64,000 nt of DNA from Coprinellus micaceus (Eukaryota; Basidiomycota; Agaricomycetes; Agaricales; Psathyrellaceae), in contig OX596342.1 of the NCBI GenBank assembly GCA_951394405.1, positions 248,001 through 312,000 on the forward strand. Direction: 5' to 3'. This document shows, piece after piece, positions 36,081-47,203 of the stretch. Below the pieces are notes generated by a model that made no database searches, was not told the origin of the DNA, and saw only the letters and a list, made by a program, of their open reading frames with translations. Within the stretch, counting starts at the first letter, position 1. The number at the start of each line of letters is the position of its first letter. Both the position numbers and the translations under genes were made by a program.

Positions 36081-38009
36081 ATGCAGGGCAAGTCCAACAT
36101 GCTCCCGGTGCTGGGTGGCCTCGCTCTCATCCTCTCCTCTTCCTGGTTTGCCCTGGGTAGACCCACGCCCGAGGATCTCATCCTTAGCGACCCGCACTTT
36201 ACCTCACTTCCCAATGCAATCGTTCTGAACTCCACCTTCGATCTGAACCAAGGCGGCTCGACTACGTCCACTACGACCTCGACCCCACCTATGGCTTGCC
36301 CTATGGGAGGTCCCTGTCCTTCTTGCGGACCTGGATCGACCATCTTCTTCACCAAGACTGGGAACTCCTGCCCATGGTGCACTTGCGGACTCATTCCGTC
36401 GACCACACACATCCCTACGAGCACCACCACCACAAATCCGCCTTCCGGATGCCCTACTCATCTCCCCTGCTCAACATGCCCGCCCGGAGAGACCCCTGCG
36501 ACCACGACCAAGACAGCGGGGCAGTGCCCTCAGTGTTTCTGCGTCCCCGCACCTACCCCGACCAATACATGCTTCCCCCAGCCATGTGCTCCTTGCCCGA
36601 CGGGCTCTTACAATAGCATGACTTCGACTGGGACGAAATGTCCTTGGTGTACCTGCGTGCCTTATCCCTCTTCAAGCCCAACACCTACTCCGACTCCCCC
36701 CACCCCGAGTTCGCCGGCACATACGCCCACTACGGCATGCATCCCTACCCCCTGCGCTCCTTGCCCGCCGAGCTCCCACTTCATCTATACTAGCACGGGG
36801 AAAGAGTGTCCGTGGTGCACTTGTATACCTAACCCGTCGACGGTTCCGACACCGACACCGACTCCCACAATAACGACGACGAAGTGCATTTACCCCCCTT
36901 GCCCGACGTGCCCTCCAGGGCAGCCGTGCCCACCATACGTATGTGAGCCTATCTGCTTCCCCGATCCTCCTCCAACTCCATTCCCAACCCCGACGACATT
37001 TACCATCACCCAACCGCCTCTCCCTCAACCTACTTCACCCTCCCCGCCCCCCGTTGACCCTACGACAGTGACGCCTCCTACAAACTGCCCTACTTTCTCG
37101 TGCCCAGGCTGCGGTCCCAGTTCTTATATCACTCAGACTCGTCCAGCCCCAACAGCATGCCCCCAGTGCGCGTGCGTCGCTTACCCAACCCCGACACCGT
37201 CGACACCTACGAACTGTCCTACTTTCTCGTGCCCAGGCTCCGGTCCCAACTCGTACATTACTCAGACCCGCCCAGCCCCAACTGCGTGTCCGCAGTGCGC
37301 TTGCCTCCCTTATTCAACCCCGACAGCGTCGACGCCTACAAATTGCCCTACTTACTCGTGCCCTGGGTGCGGTCCTAATTCATATATAACCCAGACTCGC
37401 CCAGCCCCGACATCATGCCCGCAGTGCGCCTGCGTCGCGTACCCAACACCGAAGGAGACGGCGCCAACGGCCTGCCCGACCTTCTCGTGCCCTGGTTGCG
37501 GCCCGAATTCCTATATCACTCAAACCCGACCGGCCACAACTGCGTGCGCGCAATGCGCTTGTGTTGCCTACCCAACCCCGACGACGTCAACGCCTATAAA
37601 CTGCCCTACATTCTCTTGCCCAGGATGCGGACCTAATTCCTACATCACCCAGACCCGCCCAGCCCCGACGGCATGCCCCCAGTGCGCATGTGTCGCCTAC
37701 CCAACGCCCACGGCCTCAACGCCAACAGCATGCCCCACGTTCTCGTGCCCTGGATGTGGTCCCAATTCCTACATTACCCAGACCCGCCCAGCCCCAACTG
37801 CGTGTCCGCAATGCGCATGCGCCCCTTACCCAACACCTCCAACGACTCCCTCAGTGACTCCACCCGTCACCATCGACCCCACTGACTTCCCCTGTCCCAC
37901 TCTTTCGTGCCCTGGGTGTGGGCCTAATTCCTACATCACTCAGACGAAAACAGTTTGGACCGAGTGCCCGCACTGCACCTGCGTGGGGTATGCTACCCCT
38001 ACCCCTTGA
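36081..38009 (+). CDS. large secreted six-cysteine-module protein (12 modules)
   Basis: A single exon of 642 codons starts at the ATG at 36081, with a hydrophobic signal (MLPVLGGLALILSSSWFALG). Five varied modules come first: CPMGGPCPSC then CPWCTC; CPTHLPCSTC then CPQCFC; CFPQPCAPC then CPWCTC; CIPTPCAPC then CPWCTC; CIYPPCPTC. Seven near-identical modules follow from residue about 335, of the form CPTFSCPGCGPNSYITQTRP then CPQCAC. The linkers are Pro/Thr-rich and probably O-glycosylated. Module 7 has CPGSG in place of CPGCG, so it lacks one cysteine of the pattern. No CBM1 or anchor signal is seen at the C-terminus. It belongs to the same family as the genes at 26678, 29719 and 33229. The role is unknown; candidates are cell wall, matrix or adhesion protein. 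The frame is clearly coding because cysteine spacing is kept through the repeats. Confidence 0.9.
   Translation: MQGKSNMLPVLGGLALILSSSWFALGRPTPEDLILSDPHFTSLPNAIVLNSTFDLNQGGSTTSTTTSTPPMACPMGGPCPSCGPGSTIFFTKTGNSCPWCTCGLIPSTTHIPTSTTTTNPPSGCPTHLPCSTCPPGETPATTTKTAGQCPQCFCVPAPTPTNTCFPQPCAPCPTGSYNSMTSTGTKCPWCTCVPYPSSSPTPTPTPPTPSSPAHTPTTACIPTPCAPCPPSSHFIYTSTGKECPWCTCIPNPSTVPTPTPTPTITTTKCIYPPCPTCPPGQPCPPYVCEPICFPDPPPTPFPTPTTFTITQPPLPQPTSPSPPPVDPTTVTPPTNCPTFSCPGCGPSSYITQTRPAPTACPQCACVAYPTPTPSTPTNCPTFSCPGSGPNSYITQTRPAPTACPQCACLPYSTPTASTPTNCPTYSCPGCGPNSYITQTRPAPTSCPQCACVAYPTPKETAPTACPTFSCPGCGPNSYITQTRPATTACAQCACVAYPTPTTSTPINCPTFSCPGCGPNSYITQTRPAPTACPQCACVAYPTPTASTPTACPTFSCPGCGPNSYITQTRPAPTACPQCACAPYPTPPTTPSVTPPVTIDPTDFPCPTLSCPGCGPNSYITQTKTVWTECPHCTCVGYATPTP
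37083..37990 (+). repeat. 129-bp tandem coding repeat (43 codons per unit)
   Basis: Unit starts lie at 37083, 37212, 37341, 37470, 37599 and 37728, exactly 129 bp apart. A seventh, diverged unit follows after a longer linker near 37887. Units differ mainly at synonymous sites and in the linker, so the cysteines are under constraint, apart from the changed one in unit 2. Confidence 0.95.
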
Positions 38010-39531
38010 ACCATCTTCCTCCTCAGTGATCAAGTCGTACTCCCCCTACCCTCGATTTTTCCTCAACTTCCTTCTAACACAACGCCGAGTCGTCTACAAT
38101 TTACTTCTACGTTTGAAAATCTGAATTGTGCCCCCCCTCTGGATATTCAATCCCCCTACGTCGAAGCCACATTGAAGCTGAACGAGGGTTTTTGCTTAGG
38201 GGCAAGTTTGCGACTTCGTGGACTCTGGTGACTAATCATGAGGAGCACGTCGGGTGAGATGAGCTTGGATGAGTTGGTTGGGGAGAGTATTGATGCATTG
38301 ACATGGAGGGGCAGCAAGCCAATTATCCGAGCGCTAACGGATCAGAGCAAACTCTGTAGCCTAAGGTTAAATTGTACCTATCGTGCGATTCAATACGTAG
38401 CGACCGTACTGTCCCACTAAAGGAGACAAGGTTCAGTTTAATTGCGCTCTGCTGGCCCTGGAGGCCTCCATGGTGCTCAATTTCCACTCTGGAATGTCAA
38501 ACTGCCTCGGGAGACTAGCAGCGGCTGAATACCAATTGAAGTTACCATGCCACGCCAGTCGATGCCGCCGTAGAGCCTGAAATGGGACCCAAATGACGTG
38601 AGCAAAATGTCGCTTTGATCAAGCACCCAGAGATAAGATCGTTGCCTGATACGATGCGATTGCCTAGATGCGAGGAGATGAGCCGATTCGCCCACCACAT
38701 TTCAACGAAAGATCCACTGCCGTTCCCATGGTCAGGTACTCCGCCAGTGATACAGTTGTTTTCGCGGACTTAAGTGTGTCAGAATCCCCAAGGATTCCAC
38801 ACGTAGCGGAGTAATGAGTCGCCAGCGTAGGACCTACAGTAAGGAACAAGGACAACAAGCCGCGTTAGCCTCGACTGTGAGAATGAGGGGCGCATGGTGG
38901 GAGGCATGAGAAGCGGAGGTAAATTAAACTTACGTTCCCTTGTTCCCTGTCCCCGATCATGACGACGACTCCATCCCATGCTCTCAACGCGCCCCTCAGT
39001 TGACGAAGGAGGTAAATTGCGTTCAGAGCGAGCGATTGAATCGCTTGAAAGGCCACACCAGCGCCTTTCATGACCGTCATCCCAACACGCTTGATATGAG
39101 TGTGGCGGGCGACCCAGCGCCTGGAGATATGCACAACTCCATTATTTACATAATCGCACAAACAAAACGGCCTATGGTCTTCCCAGGTCGAAAGTTGTCT
39201 GTACCCGAGGCTCATCCCAGCAGAGAAAAGAGACAGCACCCAATGTATGGTCAGAGCATCGCGGGGAAATGAGCACAGGGAATGCCGGCATTTCGTCACC
39301 AGCGCTGGGTGCTGACAGCAGCGCCGCAACGAAACCATCAAAGCGGAGAGAAGTCCCAGGTACATTCAACTCTGCCACTCATGCGACATTGCCTCCGCCC
39401 AAATCCCGGCCATACATATACACGATATGTCGAAGGAGGATTGTATTCCCCTGCTCTTCTGAGCTCAAGAACAGCGAAGGGTGGACGATCGCCTCCCCCA
39501 CCGAGAGTCGCGCCCACCACCCTCGTACGCA
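38010..39531. other. intergenic region
   Basis: No supported gene. A 166-codon minus-strand frame at 38865-39365 is open but has no recognisable domain (see rejected items). The last part carries the leader of the seven-transmembrane gene. Confidence 0.45.
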
Positions 39532-40977
39532 ATGGCGGACAACTATCCATCGTTTCCTGGTATTACCGATCGGCAGGTGTTACAGTTCAAGATGTACTAC
39601 TTGGTTGCTTTCTGGCTGGAGGTGCGTCATTCATTGCCTCGTATTTGTCTTCTACTCACCCTACTGTCAGGCTACGATCTATGGTTAGCTCTTAGCTTCA
39701 TCCATCTCCCCGATGCTGAAACCAATCTCCGCAGGGCTATACGTTAGCCTGTTTGTCGTCGCCCTCAACATCATGCTGAGGAGACAAGCGCTGGACAGAA
39801 CCTCTTCACGGGTGTTCCTAATAGGAATCGTGGTTATGTTCGTCGTAATCACCTTCCACAACTGTGAGCCCTCCGAAGCTCTCTACTTGGACTCGCTTGA
39901 CGAGCTCATGACTTCCACGCAGCCACAAACGTGTACAGAATGCTCTTTGCCTACGCAAAATACGATCCCGCTATGCCCAATAGGGCCGTCGGCGTGCTGC
40001 TAGACTGGTCAAACTGGGACGCCTATGCGTTCCCGATATGTGCCGCCACTATCACCTGGATAGGCGATATACTTATGGTAAATACTTCATTGCCTTGGAA
40101 CTGGCCATGCGACGTCGACCCCTGCTCACACCCGACACCAAGATTTATCGATGCTTCCTCATCTGGCAGAGGAATTATTGGGTCATTGTAGTCCCCGTCC
40201 TCGCACTGCTCACCAGCATCGGTAGGCCTCATCCATCACTTCGAGTCCTGCCATTGTCGCTGACACCCCCAACCGTTCCCAGCTGCGACCTCGGTCAATT
40301 TCTACTGGTTCCGCCACCCAGCCTCAATCTCTTGGCAGGTCATGGATCGCATGTTCAAGATCACCTACCCCCTCAATCTTTTCCAAAACATACTCATAAC
40401 GGGCCTTATTGCATTCCGGCTCCACAGGCGATACAGGAAATCCTCCAAGGTCGGATTCGACGCCAGCTCTCGCATCGGCTACATTTCCGTGATGCGAATC
40501 GTCGTCGAGAGTGCCCTCATATTTACGGTAATGCAAGCGGTAATGACTATCTTGTGGTATCTCCACCACCCTTCAATTGTCATCGTTCAGCACATGCTGC
40601 CCCCGAGTATGGGTAAGTACCCCCCTTCGTGACTCTTCAGTCCGCCTAATAACACGGGTCCCACAGGAATTGTCTTTGTCATGATCGCAATCCGCGCCCA
40701 TACCGCGAAAGCCTCATCTAGCGTTCGTGGAGGGGGATCGCACACCATTAACGGCATCATCCCGACCTGGCTTACCAGCAGGGACGAGACCGGCGAGGAG
40801 CCACAGTTGCGTAGTGCACCCGTGAGATTCGTTACATCCACCGTCGACGAGCACGGTCTCGAGGTGCTGAGCCCGAGAAAGGGAATGTTAAACGATTTCT
40901 CCGGGCCTGCTTCTCCTACGGACTACAAAGAACGACGGGGGTCTGCATTTGATGGTTATTCTCACTGGGCTAAGTAA
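39532..40977 (+). CDS. seven-transmembrane protein, Agaricomycete family (copy 1)
   Basis: The ATG at 39532 starts MADNYPSFPG. Introns follow after FWLE (39622-39670) and after a 13-nt micro-exon (39671-39683, coding ATIY plus one base; intron 39684-39734), then further short introns near 39864, 40078, 40222 and 40615. The assembled protein of about 365 residues has hydrophobic helices such as YLVAFWLEATIYGLYVSLFV, VFLIGIVVMFVVI, AAATITWIGDIL-type and YWVIVVPVLALL. The loop signature IYRCFLIWQRNYW is shared with the copy at 49521. The C-terminal tail is polar and probably cytoplasmic. This layout belongs to a large, poorly characterised Agaricomycete membrane-protein family with seven helices. 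A receptor-like role is possible, but no ligand or partner can be named. TAA is at 40975-40977. Confidence 0.85.
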
Positions 40978-41679
40978 ACATCGTGGGTTTGTCTGTGTAG
41001 ATTAGTTCAGGGCTTTAACTCGGGATTTACTAGGTGTTCGTGTATTTTGTCGCTTCCGTCTGTACCTACTGCTGCTGTACAGAGCGTATTAGGATTGTAT
41101 TTTACCAGTATACCTATAAGAGAGTTGAAGGTTGTTTAATATATTGGAGGGAATGTGCGGGCTCCAATCCGGCCCTTCTTCCTTGGGTCGGCGGTTCGAC
41201 GGATTAAGCGCCCAACTTCCGAGTCGAGGGGAACGGGGAATCGACGTACATTGGCGACGTCAGAAATACATCTACACACCAGCCAGGGTAGCACGAACAG
41301 ACGTGAGACCCGACTCAAGGATTTTCCAAGCATGGAATCCTCCCGAATAGGTCCTGTCGCCGGCGCCCTCCTTCGCCATTCCAGATCTGATGTGGGTCGT
41401 ATAGACTCTGTGGAATCAATCACTGCAAAAGGGTGAGCATCGCATCGACCGTCGTAAACTGGCAATTGACTGGTGCACGACGCCCCGCTCCCAGGTCCTC
41501 GCACCTGAGCGCTATCCTTTCCTCCTCTCGTATTACCATCGCCCTCTAGGGCTCATGAACGAAACCCACACCTGTCGTGTCAGTGTCTAGCTGATACATT
41601 GGCAGACCCAGGTGCTACATTACGACACGCGCTTGCCAGGGCTTCTGCCTTCTCATTATCCGTTAAAGAGTTTCTCTCC
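40978..41679. other. intergenic region
   Basis: It holds the end of the seven-transmembrane transcript and one TAAGCGCCC word (41203-41213). No gene was recognised. Confidence 0.4.
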
Positions 41680-41920
41680 CCTCACACTCAGTAAAAACGG
41701 GAAGTCACGGTTTGCGCAAAAAAAAACGATTTGGGACCTGATGGTGACCTTGACGAGACCGCGATGCGACGGGTGGGTGACTGGTGGGTGACTTCCAACA
41801 ACCCGAGCAGAGGTCAAAATTACGACACTTTTGACGGGGTGACTTAAAAGACGTTTTTTTGTGATAAATGTGACCTCCCTGTGCCCTAGACGTGACTTCC
41901 CGTTTTTACTGAGCCTCACA
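41680..41920. mobile_element. non-autonomous DNA transposon with perfect inverted ends and 7-bp target duplication
   Basis: The element at 41687-41913 (227 bp) begins CTCAGTAAAAACGGGAAGTC and ends with its exact reverse complement; the identity continues for 23 bases. It is flanked by CCTCACA at 41680-41686 and again at 41914-41920. The interior has no coding capacity. The perfect ends and intact duplication indicate a recent insertion. The superfamily is not certain from the 7-bp duplication. Confidence 0.88.
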
Positions 41921-41924
41921 TGCG

Positions 41925-42420
41925 ATAGCGTTGCACCCCCAGATGATATACCGCGAAGGATACACTTACGCCGCCTCCCGAAAACAGCCGTCGGCCACCG
42001 AGGTCAATCGAATGGTTTGCGCGATGCTTTACACGGTCGAGACCTTCGTAACAATTGTGCTATACTATGCCAACCGTCCGAGCGTGGCGATCGTGCAGCA
42101 TGCTATGGGACCGACTATCGGTGCGTCAAACCCCTTCTCCTTCTCCTAGCCGGCATATCTGATGAATGGTTGCAAGGGATTGTATTTGCGCCCATCGCAA
42201 TGCGGGCTCACCTAGCCAAATGATCCCGCAGCATGGACGGGTCTCATGCCACAAACAATGTTGGGAGAGAGTCCGGGCATTTTGGCGGGCATGCTCAGAC
42301 GAGGAGCGCACCACTGAGTCCAGCCCTCACGAACACGACGACTGGGGAATATCAAATGGAGTCGCTGTAAGTCAAGGGTACAAGGAGACGGGCAGGATCT
42401 GCCCGAGAATCCGACCATAG
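41925..42420 (+). pseudogene. relic of a seven-transmembrane gene (third copy)
   Basis: Fragments match the last third of the genes at 39532 and 49521: AMLYTVETFVTIVLYYANRPSVAIVQH, then after an intron-like gap GIVFAPIAMRAHLAK, then a tail with TGEYQMESL (compare TEEYRMEV in the copy at 49521). Frame breaks and stops occur, including the TGA right after HLAK, and the N-terminal helices are absent. The fragment begins directly beside the transposon at 41687-41913. Confidence 0.75.
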
Positions 42421-42623
42421 GTCAGACATCTCGGGAGGGACGTTGTCGTTCCCTTCGGATACCGCTGATAGCGATTAGATTTACAGAGCCTCAAGGCCAA
42501 AGTGTAGTAAACTAGAGAAATGCTAATGCCATCAATTCAAACACACCATGATCGTCATAAGGAAACAAGTGAAGAGAGAAACATAAACGAAAAACGTAGC
42601 GGATCGTGTCATCATCCTATGCA

Positions 42624-44903
42624 CTATGCCTTTTCCTCAGGCGTCGTAGCGCCCTTCTCCTCATCGCTATGCTCCTCCCCTGCCACGACTCCTGCGAGAT
42701 CCTTCCTGCCGACGTCCCTCCCAATCTTCCACGCGGTAAAGACGTGCCCGCTCTTGAAGATCTCTTCGACCTCTTCGAGTGATCGTCCAACAGTTTCGGG
42801 GAACATGAAGAAGACGTGGATGAAACACGCGAAATTGAAGGTACCTATCGGAAGCCAAACAGGTGTGAGTGACCCCGAGCAGATAGGTAAGAAGAAAGGG
42901 CAATCGAACGTACCAAAAATAAAGTATGTCTTCCAGGCGATCGCGTTGAGGAGTGGAGGAACAGCGAAGGCGAGGGCGGTGTTGAACGCCCAGTTCGACG
43001 CAGTAGCGAGAGCGACGGCTTTGCCTCGGACTTTGAGGGAATACTGCGGAGAGAAGGATGAGGGGCCGTGATTGGAAGACGACGGGGGGAGGGCACACCA
43101 GTTCAGCGGGGTAGGTCCACGAGACAGGACCCATCGTAATCGCAAACGAACACACGAAGAAGTATGAACAGACAATGATAGCCTTGGTCGCAGAGTCGTT
43201 ATTCTCAACGATCCATACGGCTGTGGATACCCGTTGTCAGCCCATATGACCTGGCCGTAGTAAGAAATGAACGTACTTTTCTCGTCCAGGGTTCCCCAGT
43301 GTCCAAACCTTCCTTGAAGACCTCCGACAAGGTATAGCCAGAAGCCCATAGCTAGGGTGCCGGCGAGGAGCATAGGGCGTCGTCCCCACTTGTCGATGTA
43401 GATGATAGCGGGGATGGTGAGGGCGACGTTGAGGACATATTGGACGGACTACAGGGAAAATGTCATATCAGGTTAGGGTAGGTGTCGTTGTAAGGGTAGA
43501 AGGAAACATACATCGGCGATAAGGTTGCTCCTCCTTCCAGTCAAACCGGCACCTTCGAAGACGTAGACGATGTAGTACCTCGAATGTCATTATACCTTCA
43601 GCTGAAGCTTCTGAGGTAACGATCGACGGCGCTCACATCATAACGTTCATTCCAGTCAATTGACTCCAGCTCTGCAAAGTGCAACCCAGCATGACACGCC
43701 GGGGGTTCCCAGGTTTCAGAAGGTCCAGATAGCTCTTAGCGCCTTCCGTGCGCTCGAAATATACTTGCTGCTTGATCTCCTCGTATTCCAGTTGGACGAG
43801 AGGGTGATTGGGGTCACCTTTCCCGTGCAGGTCAGCGAGGACCTGGAGCGCTTCATCTTCCCTACAATTCCGATCAGGTCAGGGAACACTAGAAGCGAGA
43901 GGGAGGAAGATACGCACTTTCCGTGGTCGAAGAGCCATCTTGGGCTCTCGGGGAAGAAAAGCATACCCAAACTCAGCACAATGGCAGGGATCATCTGAAG
44001 ACCCCATGGAATCCTAAACGAGGCGTCTCCATCGATATACGAGCAACCGAACTGGATAAAGTATTGAATCAGAATACCCCAGGTGATTGCCCTGTGGTGG
44101 GATATCAAACATAAGTTGCAACACGACACCAAAGAAATCTAAATGGTCGCACCATTGCTGCAAAGAAACCATCCGTCCTCGAATGGCTGGCGCCGTGATC
44201 TCACTCTGGTAAATCGGAACGACCGCACTTGAAAGGCCAACAGAGATACCAGATATGATCCTCCCCACGACTAGCATACCCCGGTTCTGTGAACGGAGGC
44301 CCGAGGAAGGATAAGTCATTGGCACAGGCGGACATGTTGATAGAATACGCACCACGGAAGCCGATTGCAAAATAGACCCAATGACCCAGAAAATGCCAGC
44401 TAGGATGACGGTCTTCCTCCTCCCAAGCCTATCAGCGAGCTGGGTAACGGTGAGCGCGCCGAGCAGAGAACCTGCGGGCATCGAGGCGACGATGGCGCCT
44501 TGGGCTCCGGGGCCAGGCTAGATGACGAGCATTATTACCCTGAGAGAGAAGGCAGGAGATGAGGACACGAGACGTACAAATCCGAACTGTTCTTTGTAGT
44601 GATTGTTCTGTCAAATGGAGCGGGATGGTTGAGCAAGATTCATGGGATCAGGGAGATGAGGAGGTGCGTACGTTCAAGACTCCCGACATCGACGAGATAT
44701 CGAGACCGAAGAGACCTCCACCGATACACGCGAAGGATCCCACCACATACTGCCGTGCTCGTCAGCACGTAGCCCAAAGCATGGACGATACATGTAGAAA
44801 CTCACAGGGTTAGACGCGATGCGAGGGTTGTACTACACCATGCCAAAACCATATCAGTACCGTTCCACGAGCGAGAGGGCACCAACCAACCCACCTTCAC
44901 CAT
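42624..44903 (-). CDS. MFS sugar (hexose) transporter
   Basis: Read on the minus strand from the ATG at 44901-44903. A nine-base exon (MVK), a 27-nt exon (YNPRIASNP) and about ten further exons give roughly 510 residues. Family signatures are present: GGGLFGLDISSMSGVL in helix 1, LADRLGRRKTVILAG, the PESPRWLFDHGK motif, GRISG-type GRIISGISVGLSS, QSWSQLTGMNVMMYY, IDKWGRRPML, and PETVGRSLEEVEEIF near the C-terminus. These define the sugar-porter subfamily. The protein is a 12-helix plasma-membrane importer, most like fungal high-affinity hexose/glucose transporters. All motifs are intact; the C-terminal tail is short and acidic. TAG is at 42624-42626. In this setting it could import sugars released by secreted enzymes, but no shared regulation is visible. 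Confidence 0.92.
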
Positions 44904-46028
44904 CTTGAACCAGCACTCCTATTGCCCAGGACGATGAAAAACGGCAACGGGGAGAAACCAAAGCTCGCCCAACCCTCCAGCCCTCGATCTTATACAGTAC
45001 AATCTCGCCTTCCCACCACCCTGACATCGAACCCCGGAGCTTCGCTCCTTCCATCCACCCTAATGTCGACAACTTCCATGTCCCGGTCTCCTTTTCCGTC
45101 AATTTCGAAGGTCACGACCAGAGGATCCTTCACTGGTGCTTCCTACAGCCTTCCTAGAAAGTCCAAGTTGAGTGCGGATGTTTAACGCATGACGAGATGC
45201 ATCACCAACGAGGTGGGGTTCGAAAGGGACTTGTGACCACGGGAACGTGTGCTCTGGCTCCAGCGAGCCCAGGATGGTTCTTTCCTCCGTCGGCAAAATG
45301 ATATTATGACTGTAGTAGGGTCAATGGACCTGTGGTATGCATCATGGTCGTAAGACCTACATGTGCTTTGGCACACATGACGATGACCCCGGCCCGCGAT
45401 GGCGCAGAACCATGTGTGCTTGAAAGAAGTGCGCGGAAGGATTACGGCGTTCGGAGAAATTTAAGCATTGCATGCGGGGTGGGGCTGGGTCGGGTTCGGT
45501 GTACAGTTGAAGTAGAAGTAGAAGAGGGGCTCGACCGAAGGCCAGTTCCGCAGTTCGAGAAGTAAGAGCGCTCGAACGCGTCCGGGACCGACAAAGAGAC
45601 AAGCTCCCCACAGGCCCATCCTCAAAATCCGCCCTGAGACACCATCGAACCTCGCGTGCCATCCAAATGCTCAGGCGAGCGTTAATGCGAAGGACGTCAC
45701 TTGCTTCCGCCGTGAGGCACGGCACGGCCAGGACAGGTACTTAAAGTTTGTACCTTCAAGGTTCCGATGAGAGTGGCGAGTCCTCCGGTAAATGTATGTG
45801 GATTTCAGATCCGAGGAAGAGGATACGGACTCACCAGAAGCTTGGGCCCCTCGTAGCGGACGATATGCTGTGCCACGATGAATAGAGTCGAGTCCGTTCA
45901 GAGATCAAGGTAACCAAGATCTTGACATTAGTGGATGGGTAGAAATGGACAAAGGTAATATACAGCACTGAAGGGGGATGCAATCAGCACGAAGAGTGGG
46001 TGGGATGAAGAGGGGTAAACCTACACAC
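44904..46028. other. region between the transporter and the PX gene
   Basis: Upstream of the transporter and downstream of the PX gene, both on the minus strand. Frames here (for example 45357-45725 minus) show no domain or splice support. No transposon ends were seen. Confidence 0.4.
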
Positions 46029-46985
46029 CTAGGTAACGACCCACCGTTTCACAACCTCCGTATTCCCAATCTCAGGATGCAAGAGTACCCTCGCAAGCCA
46101 GAACTGCAGGTGCTGACGCCGCCGGTCGAGAAACGCGGGCCGGAACTTGGCGAATGGGGCTTTGGGAGGGAGCTTGGGTATTGAAGGGCGTAGGGTTCTC
46201 TGTGGGCGGCGCCGCATGAGACGGAGAATCGCAGAAGGAAAGCGGCAGAGACGTACCGGAACAGTGAGGCGAAGGGCGTGATCAAGCTCTTCGAACGCGG
46301 TGTAACGTTTCAGTGTGTGGAACGTCATTCCCTACGCGAATCGTTACTGGAAATTCGAGGTCGCGTCGGGGTAGTGCCTACCTCCTTCGTCGTGATAACA
46401 CAGTCGTACACTGACAGGCGTCGTCAACGGCCAGCTCTCAAGGTAGCACAGCAACGCAAGACCCACCAACATAGGCCCCAGCTCCAATATTCTTCATGGA
46501 ATTCCCCTTCTCCAGCGATGCCTGAGGGACTTTGTCACCGGCCACGGTCGTCCACCCAGATATCGTCACATCCTTCGCGAAGCAGCCCAGTCCGGTGTTA
46601 TCAGAGAGAAAGATGTCCGCGCTGAAGATGGATTCGGGGACGTTGGGGCGTCTAGCATAGGACATGCGGGATTCGGTATCGAACTAGTCTCGGGAAATAC
46701 GCGATCAGATGAGCTTGTTCGCCTTCCATTTCCCGAGAATGAGGTAGAACTCACTGTTCTTGCTTCGTTCTCGTAAGCTTCACAAAGTTCCTCGTATAGC
46801 CTCGCTTCCTCCTCCACGTCGATCCCCGAGGCCGTCAGTGTATCGGGCGGAAGCAGCTCCAGTTTCGCGGTGCTGCTTGCAAACGGGTGTCGAGTTCCAG
46901 GAGCTCCATCATTCCTAATCGATGTCGTGGCGTCTGCTCGCTGGCCTACTTGATATGAAGGGCCATTTGTCGAAGTTGTGGCCAT
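46029..46985 (-). CDS. PX-domain protein, YPT35-like
   Basis: The start is the ATG at 46983-46985 (MATTSTNGPSYQVGQ). Five exons give about 240 residues. A low-complexity N-terminus and an acidic helix (VEEEARLYEELCEAYE) precede the PX domain. That domain runs from DVTISGWTTV through YDCVITTKEGMTFHTLKRYTAFEELDHAL to LPPKAPFAKFRPAFLDRRRQ and LQFWLARVLLHPEIG. The R/K-RY-xxF block and the proline-rich PPK loop are the phosphoinositide-binding features. YPT35 in yeast is an endosome/vacuole PX adaptor that recruits the lipid-transfer protein Vps13. The similarity is clearest in the C-terminal RRRxxLxxWL segment. TAG is at 46029-46031. The splice inside VVYDC (exon ending GTTG, next starting TG) fits the domain well. 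Confidence 0.85.
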
Positions 46986-47203
46986 ACTACGAGTCCAAGA
47001 GTGAAGCCTGCATGTTTTGAGATGGGGAGGGAGAAGAAAGGGGCAATGATGCCTCAAGGCGGGAGATAGTCAGGGATATTTGTCAGCCACGGCCCGAGCT
47101 CAGACGGTCTCGGCCGATCCAAAGAACAAGCGCCCAAGGTCGGCGCCCGGTATTGGAAATCAGTGGTGGGCGTTTGAACCAGAGGCAGCACCCTTCCGAA
47201 GCC
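46986..47203. promoter_or_regulatory. upstream region of the PX gene
   Basis: A short stretch between the PX gene start and the hAT-like element. No separate gene was seen. Confidence 0.4.

Noticed and set aside
38865..39365. A 166-codon minus-strand frame starting with ATG and containing hydrophobic stretches
   Set aside because: No recognisable domain, no splice pattern and an equally open plus-strand frame opposite; length alone is not enough.
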